Positions 45,751-53,999 of a stretch of 64,000 nucleotides of DNA are shown in pieces. Under the pieces are notes generated by a model that saw only the letters and a list, made by a program, of their open reading frames with translations, had not been told where the DNA came from and searched no databases. Source of the stretch: Pacificibacter marinus (lineage in GTDB: Bacteria > Pseudomonadota > Alphaproteobacteria > Rhodobacterales > Rhodobacteraceae); contig NZ_FNZV01000013.1 of the NCBI RefSeq assembly GCF_900109555.1, forward strand, positions 1-64,000, written 5' to 3'. Each line of letters begins with the position of its first letter. Position 1 is the stretch's first letter. The position numbers were made by a program, and so were the translations under genes.

Positions 45751-46080
45751 AGCCCTGTGAGGGTTAAGGCCCTGAATAAGCGGCATATCGCGTCTGTGCG
45801 ACAAAAGTTGTGCACCTAGCCCCTCAAATGGATTTGAATGTTACTAAAATGTAAACAAATTCAATGATTTGACGGAAGATTTTAAAAATACATAGAAAAA
45901 TCAATGACTTGAAAATATGCCTAATTTTAAGGCATTTGCGTGAAATCGCTTAAAACAAAGGAAAAACGCACCTTCCAGGAGAGTTATCATCAGGGTTATC
46001 CACAGAAATGGTGGATTTGTTTCCTCTTGCTCTCCCTGCCATAAGGTTGCAGCTAACACGGGAATCACAGCAGAGTGCAG
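45751..46080. other. AT-rich intergenic region with a DnaA box
   Basis: There is no gene in these 330 bases. An AT-rich stretch (~45835-45960) contains several short dyads, including ATGCCT (45917-45922) with AGGCAT (45930-45935). It is followed by TTATCATCA (45984-45992) and a perfect TTATCCACA (45996-46004), 12 bases apart. AT-rich DNA beside DnaA boxes is what an origin or a DnaA-controlled promoter looks like. Only one perfect box is present, so it may instead be a DnaA site in the uvrC promoter. Confidence 0.45.
45996..46004. promoter_or_regulatory. Perfect DnaA box
   Basis: TTATCCACA matches the strong consensus DnaA box exactly. It lies 77 bp before uvrC, with a two-mismatch copy 12 bp upstream. 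It could couple uvrC expression to DnaA, titrate DnaA or mark an origin. Confidence 0.45.
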
Positions 46081-47961
46081 ATGACGGACGACACCCAGCC
46101 AACAGCCGCTAAAGATGTTCCAAAAGGTCACAAAGTGATCGAGGGATATTTGCGTACGATCGATGGGTCGCCCGGCGTGTACCGGATGCTCGATCCTGAG
46201 CATAAGGTGCTGTATGTGGGCAAAGCGCGGCACCTGAAAAACCGTGTGTCCAGCTATGCGCGTCCGCATGGCCACTCTGCCCGCATCGCGCGGATGATCT
46301 CTGAAACCAGTCAGATGATGTTCCTCACCACGCGCACCGAAACCGAAGCGCTGTTGCTTGAGCAAAACCTGATCAAGCAACTCAAACCACGCTATAATGT
46401 GCTGTTGCGCGATGACAAAAGCTTTCCCAATATCATGGTCACCAAAGACCACGACTTTCCGCAGATCACCAAACATCGCGGTAAAAAAGCACGCAAGGCG
46501 GCCTATTACGGACCCTTCGCATCTGTGGGCGCGGTGAACCGGACGCTGCACCAACTTGAGCGCGTGTTCTTACTGCGCAACTGTTCCAACAGCGAATTCG
46601 AGGGTCGCACACGCCCGTGTTTGCAGTACCAAATCAAACGATGCACAGCGCCCTGCGTCGGCAAAATTTCCAAAGACGATTACATGGAAATGGTCAACGA
46701 CGCTGAAAAGTTTTTGCAAGGCAAAGACAAAAGCGTGCAGCAACGCTTGGCCGCGCAAATGCAGGCGGCTTCTGACGCTATGGAATTTGAACGCGCGGCA
46801 GCCCTGCGTGACCGCATCAAAGCCATGACCCAAGTGCAAACAGCCCAAGGCATCAATCCGCGTACAGTGACCGAGGCCGATGTCATAGGTTTGCATATGG
46901 AAGGCGGGCAAGCCTGCGTTCAGGTGTTTTTCATTCGTGCCAATCAAAACTGGGGCAACCGCGATTTCTATCCGCGTATCGCCGCAGACAACAACGCCAG
47001 CGAAGTGCTGACCGCCTTTATCGGGCAGTTCTACGACCAAAAAGATCCACCAAAGCAGCTGATCTTGTCCCACGGCATCGAAGACATGGACTTGATGCAA
47101 GAGGCGCTGACAGAAAAGCTGGGCCAAAAGGTCGACATCATTCACCCGCAGCGGGGCGAAAAATCGGAACTTGTCACCTTTGCCCTGCGTAATGCTCGCG
47201 AAAGCTTGGGCCGTAAAGTGTCGGAAAGCGCCGCGCAAACCAAACTGCTCAAAGGTGTGGCCGAAGCTTTCGATCTGCCACAAATGCCGACCCGTATCGA
47301 AGCCTATGACAACTCGCATATCCAAGGGGCCCATGCCGTGGGCGCGATGGTTGTGGCGGGGCCTGATGGCTTTATCAAATCGCAGTACCGCAAGTTCAAC
47401 ATCAAAGATACCGATCTGACCCCCGGCGATGATTTCGGCATGATGAAAGAGGTGATGACACGCCGTTTCAAACGCCTGCTGAAAGAAGACCCCGAACGCA
47501 AAGGCGATACATGGCCAAGCTTGCTGTTGATCGATGGTGGTGCGGGGCAGGTGTCAGCGGTGCAAGAAATTATGGACGCGCTGGGCGTGGCTGACATTCC
47601 GATGGTCGGCGTGGCCAAAGGCGAGTTTCGCGATCACGGCAAAGAAGAATTCCACCGCACAGGCAAGCGTCCCATCGCCTTGCAACGCAACGATCCTGTG
47701 CTCTATTTCATCCAACGTATCCGCGACGAAGTGCACCGTTTTGCCATTGGCACCCACCGTGCAAAACGATCTAAAGCGCTGATTGCAAACCCGCTTGATG
47801 GTGTGCCTGGTGTGGGCGCGACCCGCAAACGCGCGCTCTTGGCACATTTCGGATCGGCAAAAGCTGTGGCGCGGGCCAATCTGGCAGACCTGAAAGCCGT
47901 CGACGGTATTTCAGGCACAGTGGCACAAACCATTTATGACTTCTTCCATGAAGGCGATTGA
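46081..47961 (+). CDS. uvrC: Excinuclease ABC subunit C
   Basis: A 626-residue nucleotide-excision-repair nuclease. The N-terminal GIY-YIG domain (GVYRMLDPEHKVLYVGKARH) makes the 3' incision. A UvrB-interacting UVR domain (DAMEFERAAALRDRIKAM) follows, then the RNase H-like endonuclease domain for the 5' incision (IEAYDNSHIQGAHAVGAMVV; LLLIDGGAGQVSAV). A C-terminal helix-hairpin-helix pair ends the protein (DGVPGVGATRKRALLAHFGS). ATG at 46081 is preferred over a GTG six bases upstream. pgsA follows 18 bp later. Confidence 0.96.
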   Translation: MTDDTQPTAAKDVPKGHKVIEGYLRTIDGSPGVYRMLDPEHKVLYVGKARHLKNRVSSYARPHGHSARIARMISETSQMMFLTTRTETEALLLEQNLIKQLKPRYNVLLRDDKSFPNIMVTKDHDFPQITKHRGKKARKAAYYGPFASVGAVNRTLHQLERVFLLRNCSNSEFEGRTRPCLQYQIKRCTAPCVGKISKDDYMEMVNDAEKFLQGKDKSVQQRLAAQMQAASDAMEFERAAALRDRIKAMTQVQTAQGINPRTVTEADVIGLHMEGGQACVQVFFIRANQNWGNRDFYPRIAADNNASEVLTAFIGQFYDQKDPPKQLILSHGIEDMDLMQEALTEKLGQKVDIIHPQRGEKSELVTFALRNARESLGRKVSESAAQTKLLKGVAEAFDLPQMPTRIEAYDNSHIQGAHAVGAMVVAGPDGFIKSQYRKFNIKDTDLTPGDDFGMMKEVMTRRFKRLLKEDPERKGDTWPSLLLIDGGAGQVSAVQEIMDALGVADIPMVGVAKGEFRDHGKEEFHRTGKRPIALQRNDPVLYFIQRIRDEVHRFAIGTHRAKRSKALIANPLDGVPGVGATRKRALLAHFGSAKAVARANLADLKAVDGISGTVAQTIYDFFHEGD

Positions 47962-47979
47962 ACAGGTAAAGAGAATACT

Positions 47980-48645
47980 ATGACATGGAACATCCCAAAT
48001 ATTCTCACCGTCTTCAGGCTGCTTTGCGCGCCTGCAGTCGCGATCGCCTTTCTCGCTTTGCCGCATCCAATTTCTGATTGGGTCGCCCTGATTTTGTTCG
48101 GGGGGGCATCGCTCACCGATTGGTTCGATGGCTTTCTCGCACGCAAATGGAATCAGATGAGCAAATTCGGCACCATGCTTGATCCCATCGCGGATAAGGC
48201 CATGGTGATCACTGCAATTGCTGTTTTGGCGATGAATTTTGGCCCTTCACCGTTGATCATCGTGCCCGCCGTATTCATCTTGCTGCGCGAAACATTCGTG
48301 TCAGGCTTGCGTGAATTTTTGGGCGAAACAGCGGGGCTTTTAAAAGTCACCAAACTGGCCAAATGGAAAACCACGACCCAGATGGTCGCCATCGCGGTTC
48401 TGTTTTCGTATGGGCTGTTTGCGCATTATTTGGGCATGGGCACTTTCGGCATGGATGGCGCGACGATGAGCGCGATTTTGGCGGGTGAGATATCTGACGA
48501 AACGGGTCTGCGCCTAAGCTTTTATGGCGCAATGTTGTCTTATAATGGCGGTATCATTTTACTCTGGATCGCTGCGGTTTTGACCGTGATCACCGGAATT
48601 GATTATCTGCGCAAAGCCATGCCGTTTTTGACCGAGGACGCGTGA
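47980..48645 (+). CDS. pgsA: CDP-diacylglycerol-glycerol-3-phosphate 3-phosphatidyltransferase
   Basis: A 221-residue membrane enzyme that makes phosphatidylglycerol phosphate. The CDP-alcohol phosphotransferase motif is complete: LTDWFDGFLARKWN then KFGTMLDPIADK. About six helices are present. It lies between uvrC and moaD, an order common in Rhodobacterales. The stop overlaps the moaD ATG (TGATG). Confidence 0.95.
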   Translation: MTWNIPNILTVFRLLCAPAVAIAFLALPHPISDWVALILFGGASLTDWFDGFLARKWNQMSKFGTMLDPIADKAMVITAIAVLAMNFGPSPLIIVPAVFILLRETFVSGLREFLGETAGLLKVTKLAKWKTTTQMVAIAVLFSYGLFAHYLGMGTFGMDGATMSAILAGEISDETGLRLSFYGAMLSYNGGIILLWIAAVLTVITGIDYLRKAMPFLTEDA

Positions 48646-48893
48646 TGATCGACGTGGTCTATTTCGCATGGGTGCGCGAACGCATCGGCGTGCCGCGCGA
48701 ACAGATCGACACCACGGCTGCGACCGTGATGGACCTTGTGACCGAATTGACCGCGCGCGAAGACCGCTACGCTTTGGCCTTTAGCGACCTCGACAGTTTG
48801 CGGGTTGCTGTGGACCAAGAGTTGGTTGATTTCGATGCGCCACTGGTTGGCGTGCGCGAAGTCGCATTTTTCCCACCGATGACGGGCGGCTGA
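48645..48893 (+). CDS. moaD: Molybdopterin synthase sulfur carrier subunit MoaD
   Basis: An 82-residue ubiquitin-like protein whose C-terminus is FFPPMTGG; the terminal Gly-Gly is adenylated and thiocarboxylated, then gives sulfur to the MoaE active site. Starts MIDVVYFAWVRERIGVPRE within the pgsA stop. moaE follows after two bases, so the two subunits are made together. Confidence 0.94.
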   Translation: MIDVVYFAWVRERIGVPREQIDTTAATVMDLVTELTAREDRYALAFSDLDSLRVAVDQELVDFDAPLVGVREVAFFPPMTGG

Positions 48894-48895
48894 TC

Positions 48896-49339
48896 ATGCG
48901 AGTCTCTGTGCAATCCCAAGACTTTGATCTTGCGACCGCGTTGCATGGGTTCGGGACCGCCAAAAACACTGGCGCGACCGTTACCTTTACAGGGCTTGTG
49001 CGCGACGATACCGGTCAGTTGGATTACATGGAAATCGAACACTATCCGGGTATGTGCGAAAACGCGATTTTGAAGATTGCGCAAGACGCTGAGCAGCGCT
49101 GGGGGTTGACCGATTGCTTGGTCATTCACCGCTACGGCAAGCTGAACGTTGGCGCGCAAATCATGATGGTTGCCACAGCAGGGCGTCACCGTGTGGACGC
49201 TTTTGACGCTGCCACATTTTTGATGGATTATCTAAAATCCAGAGCGCCGTTTTGGAAAAAAGAAGTCAGTCTGGGGGGCGCATCGTCAGAATGGGTGTCC
49301 GCCAAAGACAGCGATGAGACCGCGCTTAAACGTTGGTAA
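48896..49339 (+). CDS. moaE: Molybdopterin synthase catalytic subunit MoaE
   Basis: A 147-residue subunit that converts precursor Z (cPMP) to molybdopterin with MoaD. GATVTFTGLVRDD, IEHYPGMCENAI and RYGKLNVGAQIMMVATAGRH are family stretches. The catalytic lysine region is SRAPFWKKEV. Together with moaB and modABC in this window it supports molybdenum cofactor biosynthesis. Confidence 0.95.
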   Translation: MRVSVQSQDFDLATALHGFGTAKNTGATVTFTGLVRDDTGQLDYMEIEHYPGMCENAILKIAQDAEQRWGLTDCLVIHRYGKLNVGAQIMMVATAGRHRVDAFDAATFLMDYLKSRAPFWKKEVSLGGASSEWVSAKDSDETALKRW

Positions 49340-49458
49340 TCATTGCCTAGGGACAAGCGCATTTAGGTGGATTTGAAACCTGCCATACAAATGTCCGACA
49401 CATAGCTGACAGATATCAGACGCCCAGCATACGGTTTGCAGACGTCATTTTCCGCTGT

Positions 49459-49785
49459 TTATTCGGCGTTTTGACGCTCAACATAGGTGCGCAATTCTTC
49501 GGCTTCGTGGCGGGCTTCACGTAGGCCTTCCATAGCGGCGCGCAGCTCTGCTTCGGTTTGGGTTTGCTGGTTGCTCATCTCGGCTTCGCGTTGCTGATAA
49601 TAGGTGATCGCTTGGTCGCGTTGCTCTTCGGCTTCGTGCAATTGCTGGGCCATTGTATCGAGATCAGACATGTCGCCATTGCCCACGCGAACAAAGCGGT
49701 GGATCATCCAATGTGTGAACCAACCCATTAAAAAGGCTATGAAAAGAACGATCGCCGTTGCGATGATGAGTTCTATTCTATTCAT
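49459..49785 (-). CDS. Small coiled-coil membrane protein
   Basis: A 108-residue protein starting MNRIELIIATAIVLFIAFLMG, one N-terminal helix, then a long Glu/Gln/Ala-rich coiled coil (residues ~42-105; TMAQQLHEAEEQRDQAITYY). It overlaps the end of the BON/OmpA gene by 8 nt and is therefore co-translated with it. The topology fits an inner-membrane anchor with a helical rod. No family is recognised. A plausible partner of the upstream envelope protein. Confidence 0.75.
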   Translation of the reverse strand: MNRIELIIATAIVLFIAFLMGWFTHWMIHRFVRVGNGDMSDLDTMAQQLHEAEEQRDQAITYYQQREAEMSNQQTQTEAELRAAMEGLREARHEAEELRTYVERQNAE

Positions 49786-51652
49786 TGTTTTCCCCGTTCG
49801 TGTCTTGTGTGGCCGTGTCGCTTGTTTGTGTATCTGTTTGGGCGGCGTCATCCAAGAGTTTAAAGGTAATGCGGCGGTTGGCTTCGCGACCTTCTTCGGT
49901 GTCATTGTCCGCGATAGGTTCCTCTTCGCCGTAGCCTTTGGCGGTAAATTTAACCCCGATGACACGGCGCCCCAACAAGGCATCCAGCACGGCATTTGCG
50001 CGTGCTTGGCTCAACTGTTGGTTCATGGTTTCGCGCCCTTGAGAATCGGTGTGACCGCCGATTTCCATTTGCATATCTTCGCAGTCTTTCAGCGCTTTCG
50101 CGAGGCGATCGAGTGTATCATCTGCCGATGAATCTACATCTGTAGAGCCCGGCGCAAAAACGATTTTCCCATTTGAAATAATGCTGTTAGCGGAATCGAC
50201 GCATTCTTGCGGTGTCGGCAAATTCAAAATTGGATCGAGCTTTCGAATGTATTTGACCGTGATGTCATACTCTTGCGCATCGCCAAGTCGCGAGGACAAC
50301 AAACGGGTGATTTCAGCGTTTGCAGTTGGGTCGCCAGATTCGCCGCGCACATAGATTTGGTCGTCGTGTACCGTGACAGATCCTTGGTTCAAATGGCTGA
50401 GCACATCGACTGATGTCATCACTCGGGTTGACCAGTCGCGTGGTAAATCAGCATCGATGCGCATGGCTGAATAGATTGCTTGTGATCCAAAAGCTGCACC
50501 TGCAAGGGCTTCTGTGGCAATACGGCTGCGGTCGTCTGGTACGCGCCCACGCAGTTGCACTTGCCCCTCAGGGGACCGCAGAGCGACGAATTCGTTTATG
50601 TCTTCCTTGGCCACCTCATCAGTGCTGACAGGCAGGGTGGTGTGCAGAGAAAACGTGTCTGGGAGCGCGGCTTCTAAGTCGCCTGCAACGCGGTCCAAAA
50701 CCGCTTCACTGGTGCCTTCCGCTGCGATCAAAGATACGTCCGCATCCGAAAATGTGATAGAGCCGCCGCCGAGTTGTTGGACGGCACGCATCCCTGATTC
50801 GACTGCATTTGCCCAAGAGGTCGAGGGCGCACCAAGACCAACAATACAGTTTGGATCATCGATCCCCATCGCTTTGGCTGCAGCCAATAAACGCGCATGT
50901 CCTTGAGGTGTTTCTGCTGTGCAAGCATCAAACCGTGCACCGTCTTCGTCGATCAAAAAGCGCGCTGTGAAAGGCGTAATGACAGGGCGTGGTGATGTGA
51001 TATTGATCAAGGCAACCACACCGCTTGGCGCGTTGGCTTGCAAGTCGCGTTCGAAATTGGCTTTTTGTTCTTTGCTGTCGGCGAGCGCAGTAATATCGAT
51101 CCGGTCCGCAGCCAGAGATATTTTGGATCGCTGCAAAAGTTTGATCGCTTCAACGCCAAACCTTGTGACCTCGGCCCAGTGCTCGGGTTCATCATAGTCC
51201 GCATGCTCAAGCAAATCTGCGACGGAACCTGTGCCGCCAGCTTTTTTGAGCGTTTCGATAAAGCGCTCACGATCCCAAGAGGTTGGCACCAAACCGATCA
51301 AGGAAATCCCTTGGTCATTGCGCAAAATTTCAATTGAAAAATGTGGAGGGGGTGTGACCTCTTGTTCGGCTATGCCCATCACATTCATAACGCGCGCGGC
51401 ATCAACAACATGGCCAGCGGCGCGTTGGGCTGCCAATTGCGCCGCTTCATTTGGCGCATTGCCGGTCAAAATAACCTGAAGCCCATCGGCATCGACCGTG
51501 ACCCATTCGAACCCTGCAAGTTCCATTTGAGCGGCGACCGCACTTTGCGATGTGCGCTGAATGGTGTTTGCTCCAATGGAGGCTGCCCCAAGGGACAAAA
51601 TAGCTGCAGCGCAAAACGCGCCAAGTACGGGTAGTAGAGAGGAAAGGCGCAT
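49778..51652 (-). CDS. Envelope protein with BON-like modules and a C-terminal OmpA domain
   Basis: About 624 residues. An N-terminal hydrophobic segment (LLPVLGAFCAAAILSLGA) exports or anchors it. The first ~250 residues contain at least one BON-like module (VDADGLQVILTGNAPNEAAQ) and repeats of that type appear again (VQLRGRVPDD; SVTVHDDQIYVRGESGD). The C-terminal OmpA-like peptidoglycan-binding domain is complete (VFAPGSTDVDSSADDTLDRL; IGGHTDSQGRETMNQQLSQA; GYGEEEPIADNDTEEGREAN). It should lie in the periplasm bound to peptidoglycan. MRLSSLLP at 51652 is chosen; the longer frame would overlap ubiA. Confidence 0.85.
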   Translation of the reverse strand: MRLSSLLPVLGAFCAAAILSLGAASIGANTIQRTSQSAVAAQMELAGFEWVTVDADGLQVILTGNAPNEAAQLAAQRAAGHVVDAARVMNVMGIAEQEVTPPPHFSIEILRNDQGISLIGLVPTSWDRERFIETLKKAGGTGSVADLLEHADYDEPEHWAEVTRFGVEAIKLLQRSKISLAADRIDITALADSKEQKANFERDLQANAPSGVVALINITSPRPVITPFTARFLIDEDGARFDACTAETPQGHARLLAAAKAMGIDDPNCIVGLGAPSTSWANAVESGMRAVQQLGGGSITFSDADVSLIAAEGTSEAVLDRVAGDLEAALPDTFSLHTTLPVSTDEVAKEDINEFVALRSPEGQVQLRGRVPDDRSRIATEALAGAAFGSQAIYSAMRIDADLPRDWSTRVMTSVDVLSHLNQGSVTVHDDQIYVRGESGDPTANAEITRLLSSRLGDAQEYDITVKYIRKLDPILNLPTPQECVDSANSIISNGKIVFAPGSTDVDSSADDTLDRLAKALKDCEDMQMEIGGHTDSQGRETMNQQLSQARANAVLDALLGRRVIGVKFTAKGYGEEEPIADNDTEEGREANRRITFKLLDDAAQTDTQTSDTATQDTNGENNE

Positions 51653-51716
51653 GAGGGCTTCTGTCCGTTTTTTCGCTTGTACTGAACGTCTTAGGGGGTC
51701 TGGCCGCGCGCTGCAA

Positions 51717-52697
51717 TCACACGAAGACAGAGATGGCAAGAAACAGCGCAGCCAACAGGCCTGCATTGCGGTTTGAGCGGAACAACATGAGACAATTGTC
51801 AGGGTTATCGATGTCGAGTTTGCTGAGCTGCCATGTCATGTGCCACCCCATAGCCCACGCCCCGCCAAGTGCTAGGATCAGTGACAACATAGATCCGGTG
51901 ATCAATGCTTCAATCACAGCCGCGGCGAACAAAATGATTGAGATAATCAAGAATCGTTTCAGCCAACGCGCAGTGCCGATTCCAAACAATCGTGCCGTAG
52001 ATTTTATGCCGATCAGGGCGTCATCATCTTTGTCTTGATGGGCATAAATGGTGTCATAAAATAGCGTCCATGCGATGCCAGACAGGTACAAAAACACAGG
52101 GGCCGCGCTGAGATCGCCTGCGACAGCGGCATAAGCCAACAAGGCGCCCCAGTTGAATGCGAGACCCAAAAATACTTGCGGCCACCACGTAAAGCGCTTG
52201 GCAAACGGGTAAACCGCAACTGGAATGAGCGACACAAACCCAAGCACAATAGCCAGTTGACCAAAGCTGATCAAAATACAAAAGGCGATCAGGCATTGGA
52301 TCGCCATCCACAAGGCAGCTTGTTTGGTAGTGATTTGACCTGATGGCAGAGGCCGGCTTTTGGTACGTGCGACTTGTGCGTCAAATTTGCGATCTGTGAT
52401 ATCGTTCCATGTACAGCCCGCTCCGCGCATCAGCCACGCGCCAAATGCGCAGCCGACCATGATCCAAACAGTGCGCAGTGTCAGCTCTTGTGCCACTGAG
52501 GCCGCCAAAAGCGCGCCCCACCAACACGGCAATAACAAAAGCCATGTTCCAATCGGTCGATCAGCCCGCGACAGGCGCAAATAGGGCCGCGTCCAAGCAG
52601 GGGCACGTGTGTCCACCCAGTTGTCTTTGACAGCATCGGCGACTTGACCTGTTAAAACTTCATCTTGCAGGTCTGGCGCTTGGCGTTTGTCGGTCAT
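51717..52697 (-). CDS. ubiA: 4-hydroxybenzoate polyprenyltransferase
   Basis: A 326-residue membrane enzyme for ubiquinone synthesis. The two aspartate-rich motifs that bind the prenyl diphosphate are clear: NDITDRKFDAQVARTKSRPL and YDTIYAHQDKDDD. About eight helices are present. It is divergent from rsmE with only 11 bp between starts, so their promoters must overlap the neighbouring genes. Confidence 0.94.
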   Translation of the reverse strand: MTDKRQAPDLQDEVLTGQVADAVKDNWVDTRAPAWTRPYLRLSRADRPIGTWLLLLPCWWGALLAASVAQELTLRTVWIMVGCAFGAWLMRGAGCTWNDITDRKFDAQVARTKSRPLPSGQITTKQAALWMAIQCLIAFCILISFGQLAIVLGFVSLIPVAVYPFAKRFTWWPQVFLGLAFNWGALLAYAAVAGDLSAAPVFLYLSGIAWTLFYDTIYAHQDKDDDALIGIKSTARLFGIGTARWLKRFLIISIILFAAAVIEALITGSMLSLILALGGAWAMGWHMTWQLSKLDIDNPDNCLMLFRSNRNAGLLAALFLAISVFV

Positions 52698-52708
52698 ATG
52701 TATTGTCC

Positions 52709-53434
52709 ATGGTTCAAGCTAAAGTCAGACTCTTTGTAGATCACCCACTGTCCCAAGGGCAAACTGTTCCCCTTGATAAGGACCAGTCAAATTACCTTTT
52801 TGCCGTGATGCGGCTGAAAGAGGGCGCATTTGTCGCGCTGTTCAATGGGCGTGATGGTGAATATCAGGCCGAAATCACCGTGGCCAACAAGCGTGGCGGT
52901 GAACTTGTGTGTCATGCGCAAAGCAAACCTTTGCTAATGCCGCCCGATCTTTGGCTTATGTTCGCGCCGATTAAAAAAGCGCGCACTGATTTTATCGTTG
53001 AAAAAGCTGCCGAAATGGGGGCAGCCAAAATTCTGCCCATCAATACTGATTACACCAATTCCGACCGTATTCGCCAAGATCGCTTGCAGGCCCACGCGCT
53101 TGAAGCGGCTGAACAATGTGGTGGCACCTATGTGCCCGAAGTGACGGAGTTGCAAAAACTCGACCGGCTTTTGGCTGATTGGGACCAGACGCGCCAGATC
53201 ATGTTTTGTGACGAAGCTCTGGTGGGCGCGGCCGAGGTGCTTGGGGCTGTCAAAGGCGACAAATGGGCCATTTTAATCGGGCCTGAAGGCGGGTTTTCCG
53301 CTGCGGAACGGCAAAAGTTACATGATCTGCCATTCGCACACCCTGTTTCATTGGGGCCGCGTATCTTGCGCGCAGACACCGCTGCAGTGGCCGCAATGAC
53401 GGTTTGGCAGCAGCATTTGGGAGATTGGTCATGA
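52709..53434 (+). CDS. rsmE: 16S rRNA m3U1498 methyltransferase
   Basis: A 241-residue SPOUT enzyme. An N-terminal PUA-like region precedes the trefoil-knot domain: LIGPEGGFSAAERQKL and SLGPRILRADTAAVAAM are the SAM-binding knots. Acts on the ribosome decoding region. ATG at 52709 is preferred over a TTG six bases earlier. The stop overlaps the next gene's ATG. Confidence 0.94.
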   Translation: MVQAKVRLFVDHPLSQGQTVPLDKDQSNYLFAVMRLKEGAFVALFNGRDGEYQAEITVANKRGGELVCHAQSKPLLMPPDLWLMFAPIKKARTDFIVEKAAEMGAAKILPINTDYTNSDRIRQDRLQAHALEAAEQCGGTYVPEVTELQKLDRLLADWDQTRQIMFCDEALVGAAEVLGAVKGDKWAILIGPEGGFSAAERQKLHDLPFAHPVSLGPRILRADTAAVAAMTVWQQHLGDWS

Positions 53435-53940
53435 TCCGTACCGAAGTGCGTGCAGCAGCGTGGCGTCTACGCGAGGTCATTTTGGCCGTTGGTTTTATGA
53501 TCTTGTTTGCGTGGTGGGCCATGGCCAGCTTTGGTTTCATTCGGTGGCTGGCTTTTGGCCTAGTGGCGATATGTGTCATCATCGCTTTCGCTGCCTTTCA
53601 ACGGGCGCGGTTTGCGTCGCACGGGCAGGGTGTTGGTGTGGTTGAAGTCGATGAAGGCGTCGTGAGCTATTTGACTGCGTACACTGGCGGTCAGGTGGAA
53701 ATTGAAGCGTTGACCTCAGTGATCCTGATTCCTGCACACAGGGGGGCTGCGCACTGGCAGCTTGAAGCACCGGGGCAAATCCCACTGAATATCCCGCTGG
53801 ACGCTGTGGATGCCGAAAAGTTGTTTGATGTTTTTGTGTCTCTTGATGGGATCGAAACTGAACGCATGCTAAGGCAAATTAAAGAGACGCCAAAATCGCC
53901 AGTGGTGATATGGCGAAAACGCACACTCGCTCTGCATTGA
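53431..53940 (+). CDS. Uncharacterised two-helix membrane protein
   Basis: A 169-residue protein. Two transmembrane segments near residues 15-60 (VILAVGFMILFAWWAMASFG; WLAFGLVAICVIIAFAAF) are followed by a soluble domain (VGVVEVDEGVVSYLTAYTGG; SVILIPAHRGAAHWQLEAPG) that reads as a beta-rich PH-like or cytoplasmic domain. It overlaps the rsmE stop by 4 nt and precedes gshA by 60 bp. Function is unknown; the coupling to rsmE is notable. Confidence 0.75.
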   Translation: MIRTEVRAAAWRLREVILAVGFMILFAWWAMASFGFIRWLAFGLVAICVIIAFAAFQRARFASHGQGVGVVEVDEGVVSYLTAYTGGQVEIEALTSVILIPAHRGAAHWQLEAPGQIPLNIPLDAVDAEKLFDVFVSLDGIETERMLRQIKETPKSPVVIWRKRTLALH

Positions 53941-53999
53941 CTTCGCAGGGCGCTTGGCACAACTGTAAAAGCCTTATTTAACTCCACCGGAGATCTGAC

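Noticed and set aside
45901-46554. 217-codon open frame on the minus strand opposite uvrC
   Set aside because: It is antisense to the well-supported uvrC and has no family features; a shadow of the real frame.
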